DNA of 64,000 nucleotides from NCBI GenBank assembly GCA_016787485.1, contig JAEUUL010000005.1, forward strand, positions 69,588-133,587. The letters run 5' to 3'. This DNA is from Bacteroidota bacterium (GTDB lineage Bacteria > Bacteroidota > Bacteroidia > NS11-12g > UBA955). Within the stretch, counting starts at the first letter, position 1. Every line of letters begins with the position of its first letter. This document shows, in pieces, positions 9,930 through 18,763 of the stretch. The notes below the pieces were generated by a model. The model did no database searches. It worked only from the letters and a program-made list of their open reading frames with translations, and had not been told where the DNA came from. The translations under genes were made by a program, and so were the position numbers.

Positions 9930-11564
9930 TTATTTCTTCATCAACTTGCAATTGAAAATGCCAGACTCTGTCTTCAGCAGGGCTATGTATAGCCCTGCAG
10001 GCATGTCCTGCAGATGAATCTGGTTAACAGGATTAGCAGATTTCTTCAATATCTTGCCGCTGAAATCAGACAAAACATAGGCAGCAGGTTGACTAAAAGA
10101 CACGTAGTTTTCTGCAGGATTCGGATAAACCGTAATGCCGGGTTGGCCGGAAGTTTTATGAACCGCCAAATCCGGCAGCGTATAGGCATACAACTCCGAA
10201 CCTGTGGTGCCGTTTGTGGCTGCCAGCCATATTTTTGCGGCACCTGCAAAAATCCACGTGATTCCGGCACTGCAAGTGGCATCGCAAATCTGAGCCATCA
10301 TTTCTGTTCCTGAAATAGTGCCATTGGTTCGCCACAACTCTATGCCATTTACACCATCGTTTCCTGCAAAATAATAATACCCGTTGATGATGTATGGGTT
10401 TACAATAAATCCCGAAGCCGGTTTTGCATAGGCTTCTGAGTTTAACGAATTTACACCGGCTCCGCTGTTAACATACAAATCCTGCAGCATATGGGTACCT
10501 GTATCTGTTCCGTCAGTGGACCAGATTTCATTGCCATAGGCCGATGTGGTTGCGCTGAAAAGCAATCTGTTATTCAGTTCTCCCAGCAAAGACATCGCTG
10601 TTCCTGAGCTGCCGGTATTGATTTCGTGAACCATACGTGTGCCGGCCTGCGTTCCGTCGGTAAGCCACAGTTCGCGCCCGGCATTGCCGTCATCTGCAAC
10701 AAAGAACAACTTGCCGTTGGCTTTCATAAAATCAGAAGGATTGCTGCTGGCATTGGCACCCGTGTTGATATTCTTAAGCATTTCAGTAGTGCTGCCGTTG
10801 GTACGCCACAATTCTGTGCCACTGGCTATGGATGATGTCCCTCCGAAGTAAAGCCAGCCATTGTATTCATACCCGTTGGTAGATACACCATTGCCTCCGC
10901 CGGGGTTGATATCAGCCAGAAGGTGTGTGCCTGTGTCCGATCCGTCGGTAGACCACCATTCCATACCATATCCGGGAACCAGTGCCTGAAAAAACAACCG
11001 GTTTTTAAATACCACCATATTCTGCGGATAGCTGCCATTGTCATTGCCGGTAAGGTCTTTCACCAGTCCTGTGCCTGCATCAGTGCCGTCAGAGCTGCTC
11101 AGTTCCTGCCCGTTGGTCATGTCAAAAGTCTGAAAATACACTCTGCCCTTGTAAACAATAAACTGGGAACCAGACAGTCCGGATGCTGCGCCGGGAATAT
11201 GGTCCTTAACCATTTTTGTGCCAGGGGTGGTGCCGTCAGTTACCCAGAGTTCCTTGCCATTGGTACCGTCATTGGCCGGAAAATACAGTTTCCCGTTCAT
11301 TATTGCCGTTGTTGCATAAGCAGCACCAGACCCGGCTGGATTGATGTCGGCAAGCATTTTGGTGCCTGTTGCTGTTCCATCGGAAATCCATATTTCGCGA
11401 CCATGGGTGCCGTCATCAGCAAGGATAAATGTTTTATCCGCACCTATGGAGGCAATAATCATCGGGGTGGAGGAACCCGCACCTGCATAGATGTCTTTCA
11501 CAAGAGATTGTGAGGAAAGCGCAAATGTGGGAAGGGCGAAAACAAAGAGTAATGTTTTTTTCAC
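9930..11564 (-). CDS. ELWxxDGT-repeat T9SS cargo protein
   Basis: A 544-residue exported protein with a GTG start at 11564 and the signal peptide MKKTLLFVFALPTFALSSQS. The body is made of about eight ~50-residue repeats of the ELWxxDGT/GTxML type (EIWISDGTATGTKML, ELWVTDGT, ELWRTNGS, ELWLTDGTQAGT, EIWSTDGTDTGT, ELWRTNGT), usually taken to form a beta-propeller-like surface module. The last ~80 residues are a T9SS type-A sorting domain (ITVYPNPAENY ... LPAGLYIALL ... KLMKK). It is expected at the cell surface or in the medium. A ligand cannot be inferred. A GTAATTTGC string lies 14 bp before the start, similar to -7 boxes elsewhere in the window. Confidence 0.9.
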   Translation of the reverse strand: MKKTLLFVFALPTFALSSQSLVKDIYAGAGSSTPMIIASIGADKTFILADDGTHGREIWISDGTATGTKMLADINPAGSGAAYATTAIMNGKLYFPANDGTNGKELWVTDGTTPGTKMVKDHIPGAASGLSGSQFIVYKGRVYFQTFDMTNGQELSSSDGTDAGTGLVKDLTGNDNGSYPQNMVVFKNRLFFQALVPGYGMEWWSTDGSDTGTHLLADINPGGGNGVSTNGYEYNGWLYFGGTSSIASGTELWRTNGSTTEMLKNINTGANASSNPSDFMKANGKLFFVADDGNAGRELWLTDGTQAGTRMVHEINTGSSGTAMSLLGELNNRLLFSATTSAYGNEIWSTDGTDTGTHMLQDLYVNSGAGVNSLNSEAYAKPASGFIVNPYIINGYYYFAGNDGVNGIELWRTNGTISGTEMMAQICDATCSAGITWIFAGAAKIWLAATNGTTGSELYAYTLPDLAVHKTSGQPGITVYPNPAENYVSFSQPAAYVLSDFSGKILKKSANPVNQIHLQDMPAGLYIALLKTESGIFNCKLMKK

Positions 11565-11657
11565 AGTAATAAAGGTGCAAATTACAGTGCAATAAACTGA
11601 AACAAAATTATCAGACAGAATTATGACATCCTGCTGTTTGAGAGTAAGGTCAATTAT

Positions 11658-12134
11658 CTATTGAACCACTTTGTTTGCGCAACTGCTGCTGGCAAATGCA
11701 TCGGGCTTGGCCTTGAACTGAAAGCCCATGCCCAGGATATACCCCATGGCTTCTTTCAGCGCCACATTGCTCATAAAGTGCGGGTCCTGGTTGATGTCCG
11801 CATGCACTTCCATGGGAATGTCGTACCGTTCGAGCATGGGACAGAGTTGGTAAGCTATTTCGATGCTGCGGCTCACTTCGTCCAGCATGCGTTGTTTCAG
11901 TCCTCCCTTGTACGAAAGTACTTCTTTTCTAACCAGTAGAAATCCACCCCGTTTTTCCCGCAGAAAAACAATGGCTGTGGCAAATTCAACAAGCGCCGCG
12001 TGCCATTGGCTGTCGGTACCGATACAAATTTTAATCCGGTTTCCTTCTGCAAGTTCCCGCAGAATGATGGTTTCAGTTTCGGAAATAATATCCGAAATGG
12101 GTTCTCCGTTGAGTCTTCTCCACTGGTTGTTCAT
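11658..12134 (-). CDS. RNase H-like YkuK family protein (DUF458)
   Basis: A 158-residue cytoplasmic protein matching the YkuK/DUF458 family, which has an RNase H-like fold. The characteristic start of the fold is IKICIGTDSQWH, with the acidic residue in GTDS and a later acidic position (MEVHADINQDP). The C-terminus GMGFQFKAKPDAFASSSCANKVVQ is also typical (AFASSxxADKxV). Length is normal. The catalytic activity of the family is not well established. A TACATTTG promoter box lies just before its ATG, and it is divergent from the TonB-dependent receptor at 12250. Confidence 0.88.
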   Translation of the reverse strand: MNNQWRRLNGEPISDIISETETIILRELAEGNRIKICIGTDSQWHAALVEFATAIVFLREKRGGFLLVRKEVLSYKGGLKQRMLDEVSRSIEIAYQLCPMLERYDIPMEVHADINQDPHFMSNVALKEAMGYILGMGFQFKAKPDAFASSSCANKVVQ

Positions 12135-12142
12135 AGGCTATA

Positions 12143-12150
12143 CAAATGTA
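12143..12150 (-). promoter_or_regulatory. Predicted -7 box of the YkuK-family gene
   Basis: The minus strand reads TACATTTG, a perfect TAnnTTTG match, 8 bp before the ATG at 12134. Nearby TTTG strings are at non-ideal spacing (15 bp), so the -33 element is uncertain. Confidence 0.5.
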
Positions 12151-12249
12151 TCTTTCCAGTATAACCAAAAAATAACCAACCGTATTTTTCATGGAATGAT
12201 TTGAACAAGAAATGAACATTTCTTTTTTTCAGATGTTTCTTTGCATCAG

Positions 12250-14649
12250 ATGAGAATTATAGGATTTTGTTTTTCAATCATTTTTTGCATTTCACTTCAG
12301 GCACAAGATATTGTGATACGGGGTGTGGTGCGGGATGCCGGTACAAACAAGGGAATCTCAGGTGCAACTGTGAAAATTTTAAAAGGGAGCAGTACCGTCA
12401 GCGATTCTGCAGGGGCTTTTTTACTGAGCCTTGGTGAGCCCGGCTTTTTTATTTTATCTGCGGAGGCTGCTGGCTATCAATTGGGCTATTCTCCCGAAAT
12501 GCTGTTCACTTTTGATAAATCACCTCTGGTGCAGATCAATCTGGAACCAGTTGCTTCTTCCATAGGGCAGGCCAATGTGGTGCGCAGCGGACTGCAGAAC
12601 CGCAAAGCGGAAAGTCCGGTTAGTGCCCAGCAACTCAGTATCAGGGAAATAGAACGCAATCCCGGTGGTAACCGCGATATCAGTAAAATTGTGCAGTCAC
12701 TTCCCGGTGTTATCAGCATACCCACTTTTCGGAACGACATCATCATACGCGGAGGTTCGCCGGGTGAAAACAAATTCTATCTGGACGGAATAGAAATTCC
12801 AGTGTTAAATCATTTTCAAACCCAGGGCAGCACGGGTGGGCCGGTGGGTATTTTAAACGTCAATTTCATCAAGGAAGTCAATTTTTATACGGGTGCTTTC
12901 CCCCTGAATCTGGCCAATGGAATGAGTGCGGTTCTGGATTTCAGACAGATGGAAGGCAATCTTGAAAAACCCAAATTCCGGTTTACCCTGGGCAGTTCCG
13001 ACCTGGGGTTTACAGCGGATGGTCCTCTGGGGAAAAAGAAGAAAACCACCTACATTGTTTCTGCCCGTCAAAGCTATTTGCAGGGTTTGTTTACCCTTCT
13101 GAAACTGCCTTTTCTTCCCAATTTTATAGATTATCAGGCCAAGGTAAAAACACGGCTGAATGACAAGGAGGAATTGAATTTTATCATGCTGGGTGCCGTG
13201 GATTATTTCAGACTGAATGAGAAAGTAAATGACGGGGTGACCGACAGCCTTACCCTTAAAAACAACAAGTACATTCTGGGTTACCTGCCTGATTTCAGCC
13301 AGTGGAATTATACAGTGGGTGGGTCATACACGTATTTCGGAAGGAGCAAACATCAGGTATTCCTTTCCCGCAATATGCTCAGTAACCGCACCGTGAAGTA
13401 TCAGGACAATGATGAATCAAATCCTGCTGGTAAAATACTGGATTATAAAAGCACAGAGGAAGAGAACAAACTGCGCTATGAAAACTCAAGACGCATGGGT
13501 CAGTGGACTTCCCTGAACGGGGGAGGATTGGAATTTGCCCAGTACGGTGTAAAAACGTTCAACCGCATAAGTACCCCCGGCGGTCCGCTTACGGTGGATT
13601 TCAGCAGCAGTCTGAATGTGTTTAAATACAGCCTGTTCAGTCGCTGGAGCCGCGCACTCAGCAATGGAATTCTTCTTGCAGGCGGATTGCGTTTGGATGG
13701 CACCGGGTACAATAAATCCATGCAAAATCCATTGAATCAGCCTTCTCTCTCCGTTTCGGCGTCCCTGCCTTTAGCCAGAAACCTGTTTTTCAGTGCCAAT
13801 GCAGGGCAGTTTCATCAGTTGCCTGCATACACACTGCTCGGTTACCGCGCCAACGACGGAACGCTGGCAAATCAGGCTGTGGCCAAATACCTGCGCAACC
13901 GGATGGCTGCTGCCGGCTTCCAATACAATTATGGAACAGAAACCAAAATCACAGCCGAAGGTTTTTACAAACGGTATGCAAACTATCCGGTAACCACAAG
14001 GGATAGTCTGAGTCTGGGTAATCTGGGTGCAGATTTTGCAGTGGTAGGTAACGAGCCGGTAATGAGCAATGGCACCGGTGAGGCGTACGGGGCAGAATTC
14101 CTGGTTCAAAGGCGCAGCCGCACCGGCCTGTATGGGATATTGAGCTATACCCTGGCATGGAGCAGGTTTGCCGATAAAAACGGGAAAATGTTGCCCAGTG
14201 CCTGGGACAGCCGTCACACACTCAGCTTAACAGGGGGGATCAAGCTGAAACGCAACTGGGAAGTGGGGGCCAAATGGAGATTTGTTACCGGCAGGCCTTA
14301 TACACCGGTAGATACGGTTCGCAGCCTGCTCAAACAGAACTGGGACGTTACCAATCAGGCACTGCTCAACTACAACCGGCTGAACAGCGGCAGATTGGGC
14401 AGTTTCAACCAATTCGACATACGCATAGATAAAGTATGGTATTTCCGCCGCAGTTCCCTGGATCTGTATCTGGATATACAGAATGTATTCAACTACCAGT
14501 TTGTGGGTCCGAACACGCTGATAGCGGCACAAAACCCAAACGGGACTCTGATAACCGATCCGGGCAATCCCGGTAGTTACAGGGCAGATTATCTACCCAA
14601 TACTTCAGGTACCATTCTGCCCACCATCGGTATTATTCTGGACTTCTGA
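12250..14649 (+). CDS. TonB-dependent receptor with carboxypeptidase-regulatory N-domain
   Basis: An outer-membrane receptor of 799 residues from the ATG at 12250; the open frame begins three codons earlier at TTG. After a signal peptide (MRIIGFCFSIIFCISLQAQ) comes a CarboxypepD_reg-like domain (~20-100: IRGVVRDAGTNKGISGATVKI). Next is a plug domain (~110-220) with the typical LPGV, DIIIRGGSPGENKFYLDGIEIP and NFYTGAFP strings, then a ~22-strand-type barrel ending in LDF with a terminal aromatic residue. Receptors of this type import siderophores, cobalamin, or oligomers together with SusD. No SusD-like gene is adjacent, so the substrate is unknown. A bidirectional terminator follows at 14656. 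Confidence 0.94.
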   Translation: MRIIGFCFSIIFCISLQAQDIVIRGVVRDAGTNKGISGATVKILKGSSTVSDSAGAFLLSLGEPGFFILSAEAAGYQLGYSPEMLFTFDKSPLVQINLEPVASSIGQANVVRSGLQNRKAESPVSAQQLSIREIERNPGGNRDISKIVQSLPGVISIPTFRNDIIIRGGSPGENKFYLDGIEIPVLNHFQTQGSTGGPVGILNVNFIKEVNFYTGAFPLNLANGMSAVLDFRQMEGNLEKPKFRFTLGSSDLGFTADGPLGKKKKTTYIVSARQSYLQGLFTLLKLPFLPNFIDYQAKVKTRLNDKEELNFIMLGAVDYFRLNEKVNDGVTDSLTLKNNKYILGYLPDFSQWNYTVGGSYTYFGRSKHQVFLSRNMLSNRTVKYQDNDESNPAGKILDYKSTEEENKLRYENSRRMGQWTSLNGGGLEFAQYGVKTFNRISTPGGPLTVDFSSSLNVFKYSLFSRWSRALSNGILLAGGLRLDGTGYNKSMQNPLNQPSLSVSASLPLARNLFFSANAGQFHQLPAYTLLGYRANDGTLANQAVAKYLRNRMAAAGFQYNYGTETKITAEGFYKRYANYPVTTRDSLSLGNLGADFAVVGNEPVMSNGTGEAYGAEFLVQRRSRTGLYGILSYTLAWSRFADKNGKMLPSAWDSRHTLSLTGGIKLKRNWEVGAKWRFVTGRPYTPVDTVRSLLKQNWDVTNQALLNYNRLNSGRLGSFNQFDIRIDKVWYFRRSSLDLYLDIQNVFNYQFVGPNTLIAAQNPNGTLITDPGNPGSYRADYLPNTSGTILPTIGIILDF

Positions 14650-14655
14650 CCCAAC

Positions 14656-14687
14656 AAAAAAGCCTGACGCAACCGACAGGCTTTTTT
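14656..14687. terminator. Bidirectional intrinsic terminator
   Basis: A perfect 11-bp stem, AAAAAAGCCTG (14656-14666) pairing with CAGGCTTTTTT (14677-14687), with a 10-base loop. The A-run and T-run flanks allow termination in both directions, serving the TonB-dependent receptor (plus) and the universal stress protein (minus), which converge here. Confidence 0.85.
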
Positions 14688-14703
14688 AAGGGATATTTCT
14701 GGT

Positions 14704-15570
14704 TTAATAATCGTAGGTATAACCTGTTTCGCGCGGATGAATGCACATTACAGGTGTATTGCTGCGATTCACAATCTGCTGGGTATACGTTCCGCGAATC
14801 ATGTCTGTAAGTCCGATTTCAGTGTCGGTCATTACCAGAATCAGGTCCGCATTTGTTTTTTCAGCAAAATTCATCACCTCTGTTGCGAAGTTTTCAAGCA
14901 ACTTGTCTTCGATTTCAGTACATACAAACCGCACGCCATTGCGTCCCAGTTCATGCTCCACAGCTTTTGCATTGGCCACAATGCGGTTGTGTGTAAATTC
15001 ATCAGAGCTCCCCTGGTATACCACATGTACTTCAGAATTGAATTTTTTCGCCAGGTGAATGCCCCAGCCCACCTTTTGGCGGCTTTCGGGTGATAAATCC
15101 ACCGGCATCAGAATTTTCTTATACCCTTCACCGATAGGGTTGTTTTTCACCACCACAACCGGAACCTCTGCCAACTGAATGGTGCGGCTGGCGTTGGAAC
15201 CAATCACCTGCTCCAATCCATTGGCACCATGGCTGCCCATAATGATGGAATCGAAATCTTCGCTGTTTGCGATATGGCTGATAACTTTATAAATACGGCC
15301 ACTTTCGATGCGTTTGTGAACTTTGATTCCGTATTGGGAAGAGATTTCTTCAGCCAACTTACTCATGCGGTTGTCCACAGCTTCTTTCACCAGCTCGGTT
15401 TGGTTGCTGCCACCAAAGAGTCCGCCAAAAAGGCCTTCATCTACAATGTTTAACAGTGTGATTTCATTTTTGTAGGACTGGGCCACTTTTACAGCATGGT
15501 TGAGTGCGTTGGTCGCCACGTCTGAAAAATCGGTAGGCACCAGAATATTGTTATTTGTCTTACGGTCCAT
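14704..15570 (-). CDS. Tandem-domain universal stress protein
   Basis: A 288-residue cytoplasmic protein with two UspA folds. I use the ATG at 15570 (MDRKTNNNILVPTDFSDVA); the frame extends four codons upstream from a TTG. Domain one covers ~1-145 and has the ATP-binding loop GSHGANGLEQVIGSNASRTI, a G-2x-G-9x-G(S/T)-like pattern. Domain two starts at KKILMPVDLSPESR and ends with IRGTYTQQIVNRSNTPVMCI, where the nucleotide loop looks degenerate. Universal stress proteins help survival in stasis or stress. A TACCTTTG -7 box lies 9 bp upstream of the chosen start, which supports it. Confidence 0.93.
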   Translation of the reverse strand: MDRKTNNNILVPTDFSDVATNALNHAVKVAQSYKNEITLLNIVDEGLFGGLFGGSNQTELVKEAVDNRMSKLAEEISSQYGIKVHKRIESGRIYKVISHIANSEDFDSIIMGSHGANGLEQVIGSNASRTIQLAEVPVVVVKNNPIGEGYKKILMPVDLSPESRQKVGWGIHLAKKFNSEVHVVYQGSSDEFTHNRIVANAKAVEHELGRNGVRFVCTEIEDKLLENFATEVMNFAEKTNADLILVMTDTEIGLTDMIRGTYTQQIVNRSNTPVMCIHPRETGYTYDY

Positions 15571-15579
15571 AATTGGGTG

Positions 15580-15587
15580 CAAAGGTA
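15580..15587 (-). promoter_or_regulatory. Predicted -7 box of the universal stress gene
   Basis: The minus strand reads TACCTTTG, matching TAnnTTTG exactly, 9 bp before the ATG at 15570. A TTTG lies 23 bp further upstream (15611-15614), slightly longer than the ideal spacing. Confidence 0.5.
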
Positions 15588-15650
15588 CGCTGACTGTCTG
15601 AATCTTACCACAAATTCCGATAAGGTGGGCTAGGCGAACTGCGTGAAAAT

Positions 15651-15679
15651 AAAACAGGCTGCCGGGGGCAGCCTGTTTT
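15651..15679 (-). terminator. Intrinsic terminator after the PKD protein gene
   Basis: A perfect 13-bp stem: AAAACAGGCTGCC (15651-15663) pairs with GGCAGCCTGTTTT (15667-15679) around a 3-base loop. It lies 35 bp after the stop of the minus-strand PKD gene and upstream of the universal stress gene, so it most likely ends the PKD transcript. Confidence 0.8.
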
Positions 15680-15714
15680 GAAGGAGAGAGAAAATGAACC
15701 CCTATTTCATGGTT

Positions 15715-18699
15715 CTATCTGGTAATCACCACGCGGGTGGTGTAGTACCCTTGTTCAGTTTGCAGTCGTACGGTATATACACCTTCAGACCATCCTGCGG
15801 TATTTACAGCGGCTTCGCTGCCTGCTGCTTTTGCAGTGTAAACGGTGCGGCCCTGCATGTTCAATACTTCGTACTGAGTGGCAATTCCATCCCAGGAGAG
15901 GTAGAATGTACCTGCAGTTGGGTTGGGGTATACTTTGAAGCTACCGTTTACAATGCCATTCACTCCGGTGCTGCTGCGTGTTTTGTACACTTTTATCACC
16001 AGGCAATAGGTGGCGCTGCATTTTGCCACAGTATCATATACGGTTAGGCAAATGGTATCTACACCTGAACTGCTGTATTTGTGATAGCCGGGATTCTTGT
16101 CTTTGCTGGTGGTTTTGTCACCCCAACTCCACAGGTAGGTATGTCCACCGGTGCTCAGGTTGCGCACATAGGCCACACCTGCACTGCTCACACTGTCTAC
16201 TACAAAATTGGCTTTTACATTGCAGGGTGTGCAATCCACTTTCACGGTAATGCACAGCGTGGTATCGCAGTTTTTGCAGGTATTGGTCCACTTCACGCAA
16301 ACTGTATGGTTGCCGGTTGTGAGGAAGCTGTCTATCATATACTTGCTTGCACTGCCGCTGCCATAGGCTGATTTTGCCTTGCCATCAACGGTCCAGGTAT
16401 ATTTGATACAGGTATCTGTAGATCCGGTGGTGTAGAAACTATACTTGCGGCAGTTGTTCTGATAGCCAAGGGTAGGTTTCATGTTCCACCAGGTACAACC
16501 TGTAATGCCATCAACCTTGATTTCTTTGCACATCACAGTATCGCATTTTTTGCAGGTATCTATCAGTTTCATGCACACAACATAAGAGCCATTTTTTGTA
16601 ACTGTATATGTCATACCTGCAGCCTGTGTGTATGCACCACCGGCCAGAGACCAGTAGGTTTTCACACAACCATTCTGGTTGTTGTTATACACCGAGATGG
16701 TGCCTCCTTTGACTGAGCTGATAATTGTGGGATTTTGTTTCCACCAGCGGCAGGGTTCTGTGTTGTTGATACAGGTAATGCTGCGTGTGCTGCAGAAAGT
16801 GGTGTCACATTTGTTGCATGTGTCATAGACACCCACACAGAGGGTGTAAGTGCCGTTTTTGGTAACCGGGTAGGAGATTTGGCGGCCATAACCTACAACC
16901 GCACCATTCACCATCCATTTGAATTTCCAGCATCCGCTGATGTTGGTTCCAAATCCGATGTAACCATTGATACTGTTGTTTTTATTGCTGCCCATACAGC
17001 TGTCCCAGAAGTATACGGCCGGCTTTTTGGCAGCCCAGTTGCATTTATTGCAGTTTACTGTGATGGTCTTGCATACTTTGGTTTCGCATTTGAGGCAGGT
17101 GTCCACCACGGTCATACAAACGTTGTATGTTCCATTTTTAAACACATGGTCGGCTACTTTACCCGTTGCCTTTGAGCCATCTCCGAAATCCCAAGAGTAT
17201 TTGTGACAGGGATTTGTATAAATGGTGCCATTGCTGCCTGTTACTTTGTAGCCGTCAAAGATGTATTTGTTGCAATCGGTAATGGTTTGTGACCAGCCTG
17301 TAGGCAGCACACAACCTTTGATTTCGATTTTCTTGCAAATCTGGATTTTGCAACGCTTGTTGGCGGAATAGATAGTAACACATACTGTGTAAACACCTGG
17401 TTTGGTGTAAGTGTGAACAGGGTCTTTGCCGGTTCCTGTGCTGCCATCACCAAAACTCCATTCATAGAAAGCACCATTTGTGCTATAGGCATAGAATTTT
17501 ACGCTGTTGTTGTTTCCACCTGTGCCTTGTTTCCAGGTAAAGTCACCGGTCACTTTGCATGGGTTTTCAATCACAACGGTTTTGCAGATTTTCACCACGC
17601 ATTTGCGGGTTTTATCGCTGATTTTAACACATACTGTATAGGTGCCCGGTTTCTTATAGGTATGGGTCAGGTTTTGGCCGCTGCCAGTAGTTCCGTCTCC
17701 AAAATCCCACTCATAATAATAACCTCCACCTGTGCTGCTTGCTCCGAATTTTACCACCCCGTTTGGAGTAGCAGAGAATTTGAAATCACCTTTCAGTTCG
17801 CAGGGTTTACCGCAATTGATTTTGATTTCTTTGCAGATTTCCTTTTTACAGGTTTCACCTGAATTGGGATCCGTCCATGTGGCCACTGCACATACTTTGT
17901 AAACACCGTTTTTCACATAGGCATGGTATGGGTCTGCTCCGGTACCAGTGCTGCCGTCGCCAAAGTACCAGGTCCATTTCACTCCGCTGGAGTTTATGGT
18001 GCCGTAGAATTTCACTTTAAAACAATCTGCTTTCCAGCTGAATTCAGGTTTCAGGTCACACGGGGTGCAGGATACCGTAATTGTTTTGTAAACGAAAGTG
18101 TCACAACCCTTGCAGGTGTCACGTACCGACATTTTTACAGTATAGGTTCCGTTTGACGGGAATGTGTAACTGCCGGTGCGGCCCGGAGACAATGTCACTA
18201 CCTGGTTGGTGCCTGAATTGTAAACATAAAACTGATACTTCAGGCATCCATTGTTGAAGTTCTTGCCTTCATAGTTCAGCGTTTTGCACTTCAGACCCCA
18301 GGAATAATCCATTCCGGTCCAGTTGCAGTTGGTACTGCAGTTTACTGTCAGTGTCTTATAAAAAACGGTGTCGCACTTGTTGCATGTGTCAGAGGCGGAA
18401 AGCCTTACAGTGTAGTTGCCATTTGCGGTGAAGGCCTGTGCAAATGTCCGGCTGTTTGACGTTGTAATCAGGGTGCCTGCAGAATTGTAAATTTTCCAGG
18501 AAAATTTCAGGCAACCGTTCAGGGTATTGCCATTGTAGGCACCTGCAGCCTCAAAATTGTAGGTGTTGCACTTGCTGGTATTGCTCCATGCAATAGACAC
18601 CTTGCGGGTAGACGCACAGGCGGCTTCTGCCTGCTTTGCAGAGAATCCTGCGGTAAGCAGCAAAAGAATGCCGAGTGCCAGATTGTATAACTTTTTCAT
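15715..18699 (-). CDS. Cysteine-rich multi-PKD T9SS cargo protein
   Basis: A 994-residue exported protein. I start it at the ATG at 18699, which begins a clear signal peptide (MKKLYNLALGILLLLTAGFS); the longer frame runs into the upstream gene's stop. The body consists of about ten modules of ~85-95 residues. Each ends in a pattern like NGTYTVxxxxxDTCxKCDTxxxKTITVxC, and several carry PKD cores (WDFGDGSTGTG). Cysteines recur at the same places in nearly every module, notably the CxxC in DTCNKCDT, DTCKGCDT, DTCLKCET, DTCKKCDT and NTCKNCDT. A T9SS type-A domain (FKVYPNPTAGTF ... VVITR) ends the protein. It is expected to be a disulphide-stabilised surface stalk or adhesin; no enzyme domain is visible. 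Confidence 0.9.
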   Translation of the reverse strand: MKKLYNLALGILLLLTAGFSAKQAEAACASTRKVSIAWSNTSKCNTYNFEAAGAYNGNTLNGCLKFSWKIYNSAGTLITTSNSRTFAQAFTANGNYTVRLSASDTCNKCDTVFYKTLTVNCSTNCNWTGMDYSWGLKCKTLNYEGKNFNNGCLKYQFYVYNSGTNQVVTLSPGRTGSYTFPSNGTYTVKMSVRDTCKGCDTFVYKTITVSCTPCDLKPEFSWKADCFKVKFYGTINSSGVKWTWYFGDGSTGTGADPYHAYVKNGVYKVCAVATWTDPNSGETCKKEICKEIKINCGKPCELKGDFKFSATPNGVVKFGASSTGGGYYYEWDFGDGTTGSGQNLTHTYKKPGTYTVCVKISDKTRKCVVKICKTVVIENPCKVTGDFTWKQGTGGNNNSVKFYAYSTNGAFYEWSFGDGSTGTGKDPVHTYTKPGVYTVCVTIYSANKRCKIQICKKIEIKGCVLPTGWSQTITDCNKYIFDGYKVTGSNGTIYTNPCHKYSWDFGDGSKATGKVADHVFKNGTYNVCMTVVDTCLKCETKVCKTITVNCNKCNWAAKKPAVYFWDSCMGSNKNNSINGYIGFGTNISGCWKFKWMVNGAVVGYGRQISYPVTKNGTYTLCVGVYDTCNKCDTTFCSTRSITCINNTEPCRWWKQNPTIISSVKGGTISVYNNNQNGCVKTYWSLAGGAYTQAAGMTYTVTKNGSYVVCMKLIDTCKKCDTVMCKEIKVDGITGCTWWNMKPTLGYQNNCRKYSFYTTGSTDTCIKYTWTVDGKAKSAYGSGSASKYMIDSFLTTGNHTVCVKWTNTCKNCDTTLCITVKVDCTPCNVKANFVVDSVSSAGVAYVRNLSTGGHTYLWSWGDKTTSKDKNPGYHKYSSSGVDTICLTVYDTVAKCSATYCLVIKVYKTRSSTGVNGIVNGSFKVYPNPTAGTFYLSWDGIATQYEVLNMQGRTVYTAKAAGSEAAVNTAGWSEGVYTVRLQTEQGYYTTRVVITR

Positions 18700-18763
18700 A
18701 ACGGTTTGATTTGTTTGTGGTTTAATGTTTTGTCTGCGTTTGGTTAAAAGGGTTGCATCTGGT

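Noticed and set aside
15715-18699. CRISPR-like or tandem DNA repeats in the PKD gene
   Set aside because: The repeats are at protein level, imperfect in DNA and ~250-290 bp long, so they are coding modules rather than a CRISPR array.
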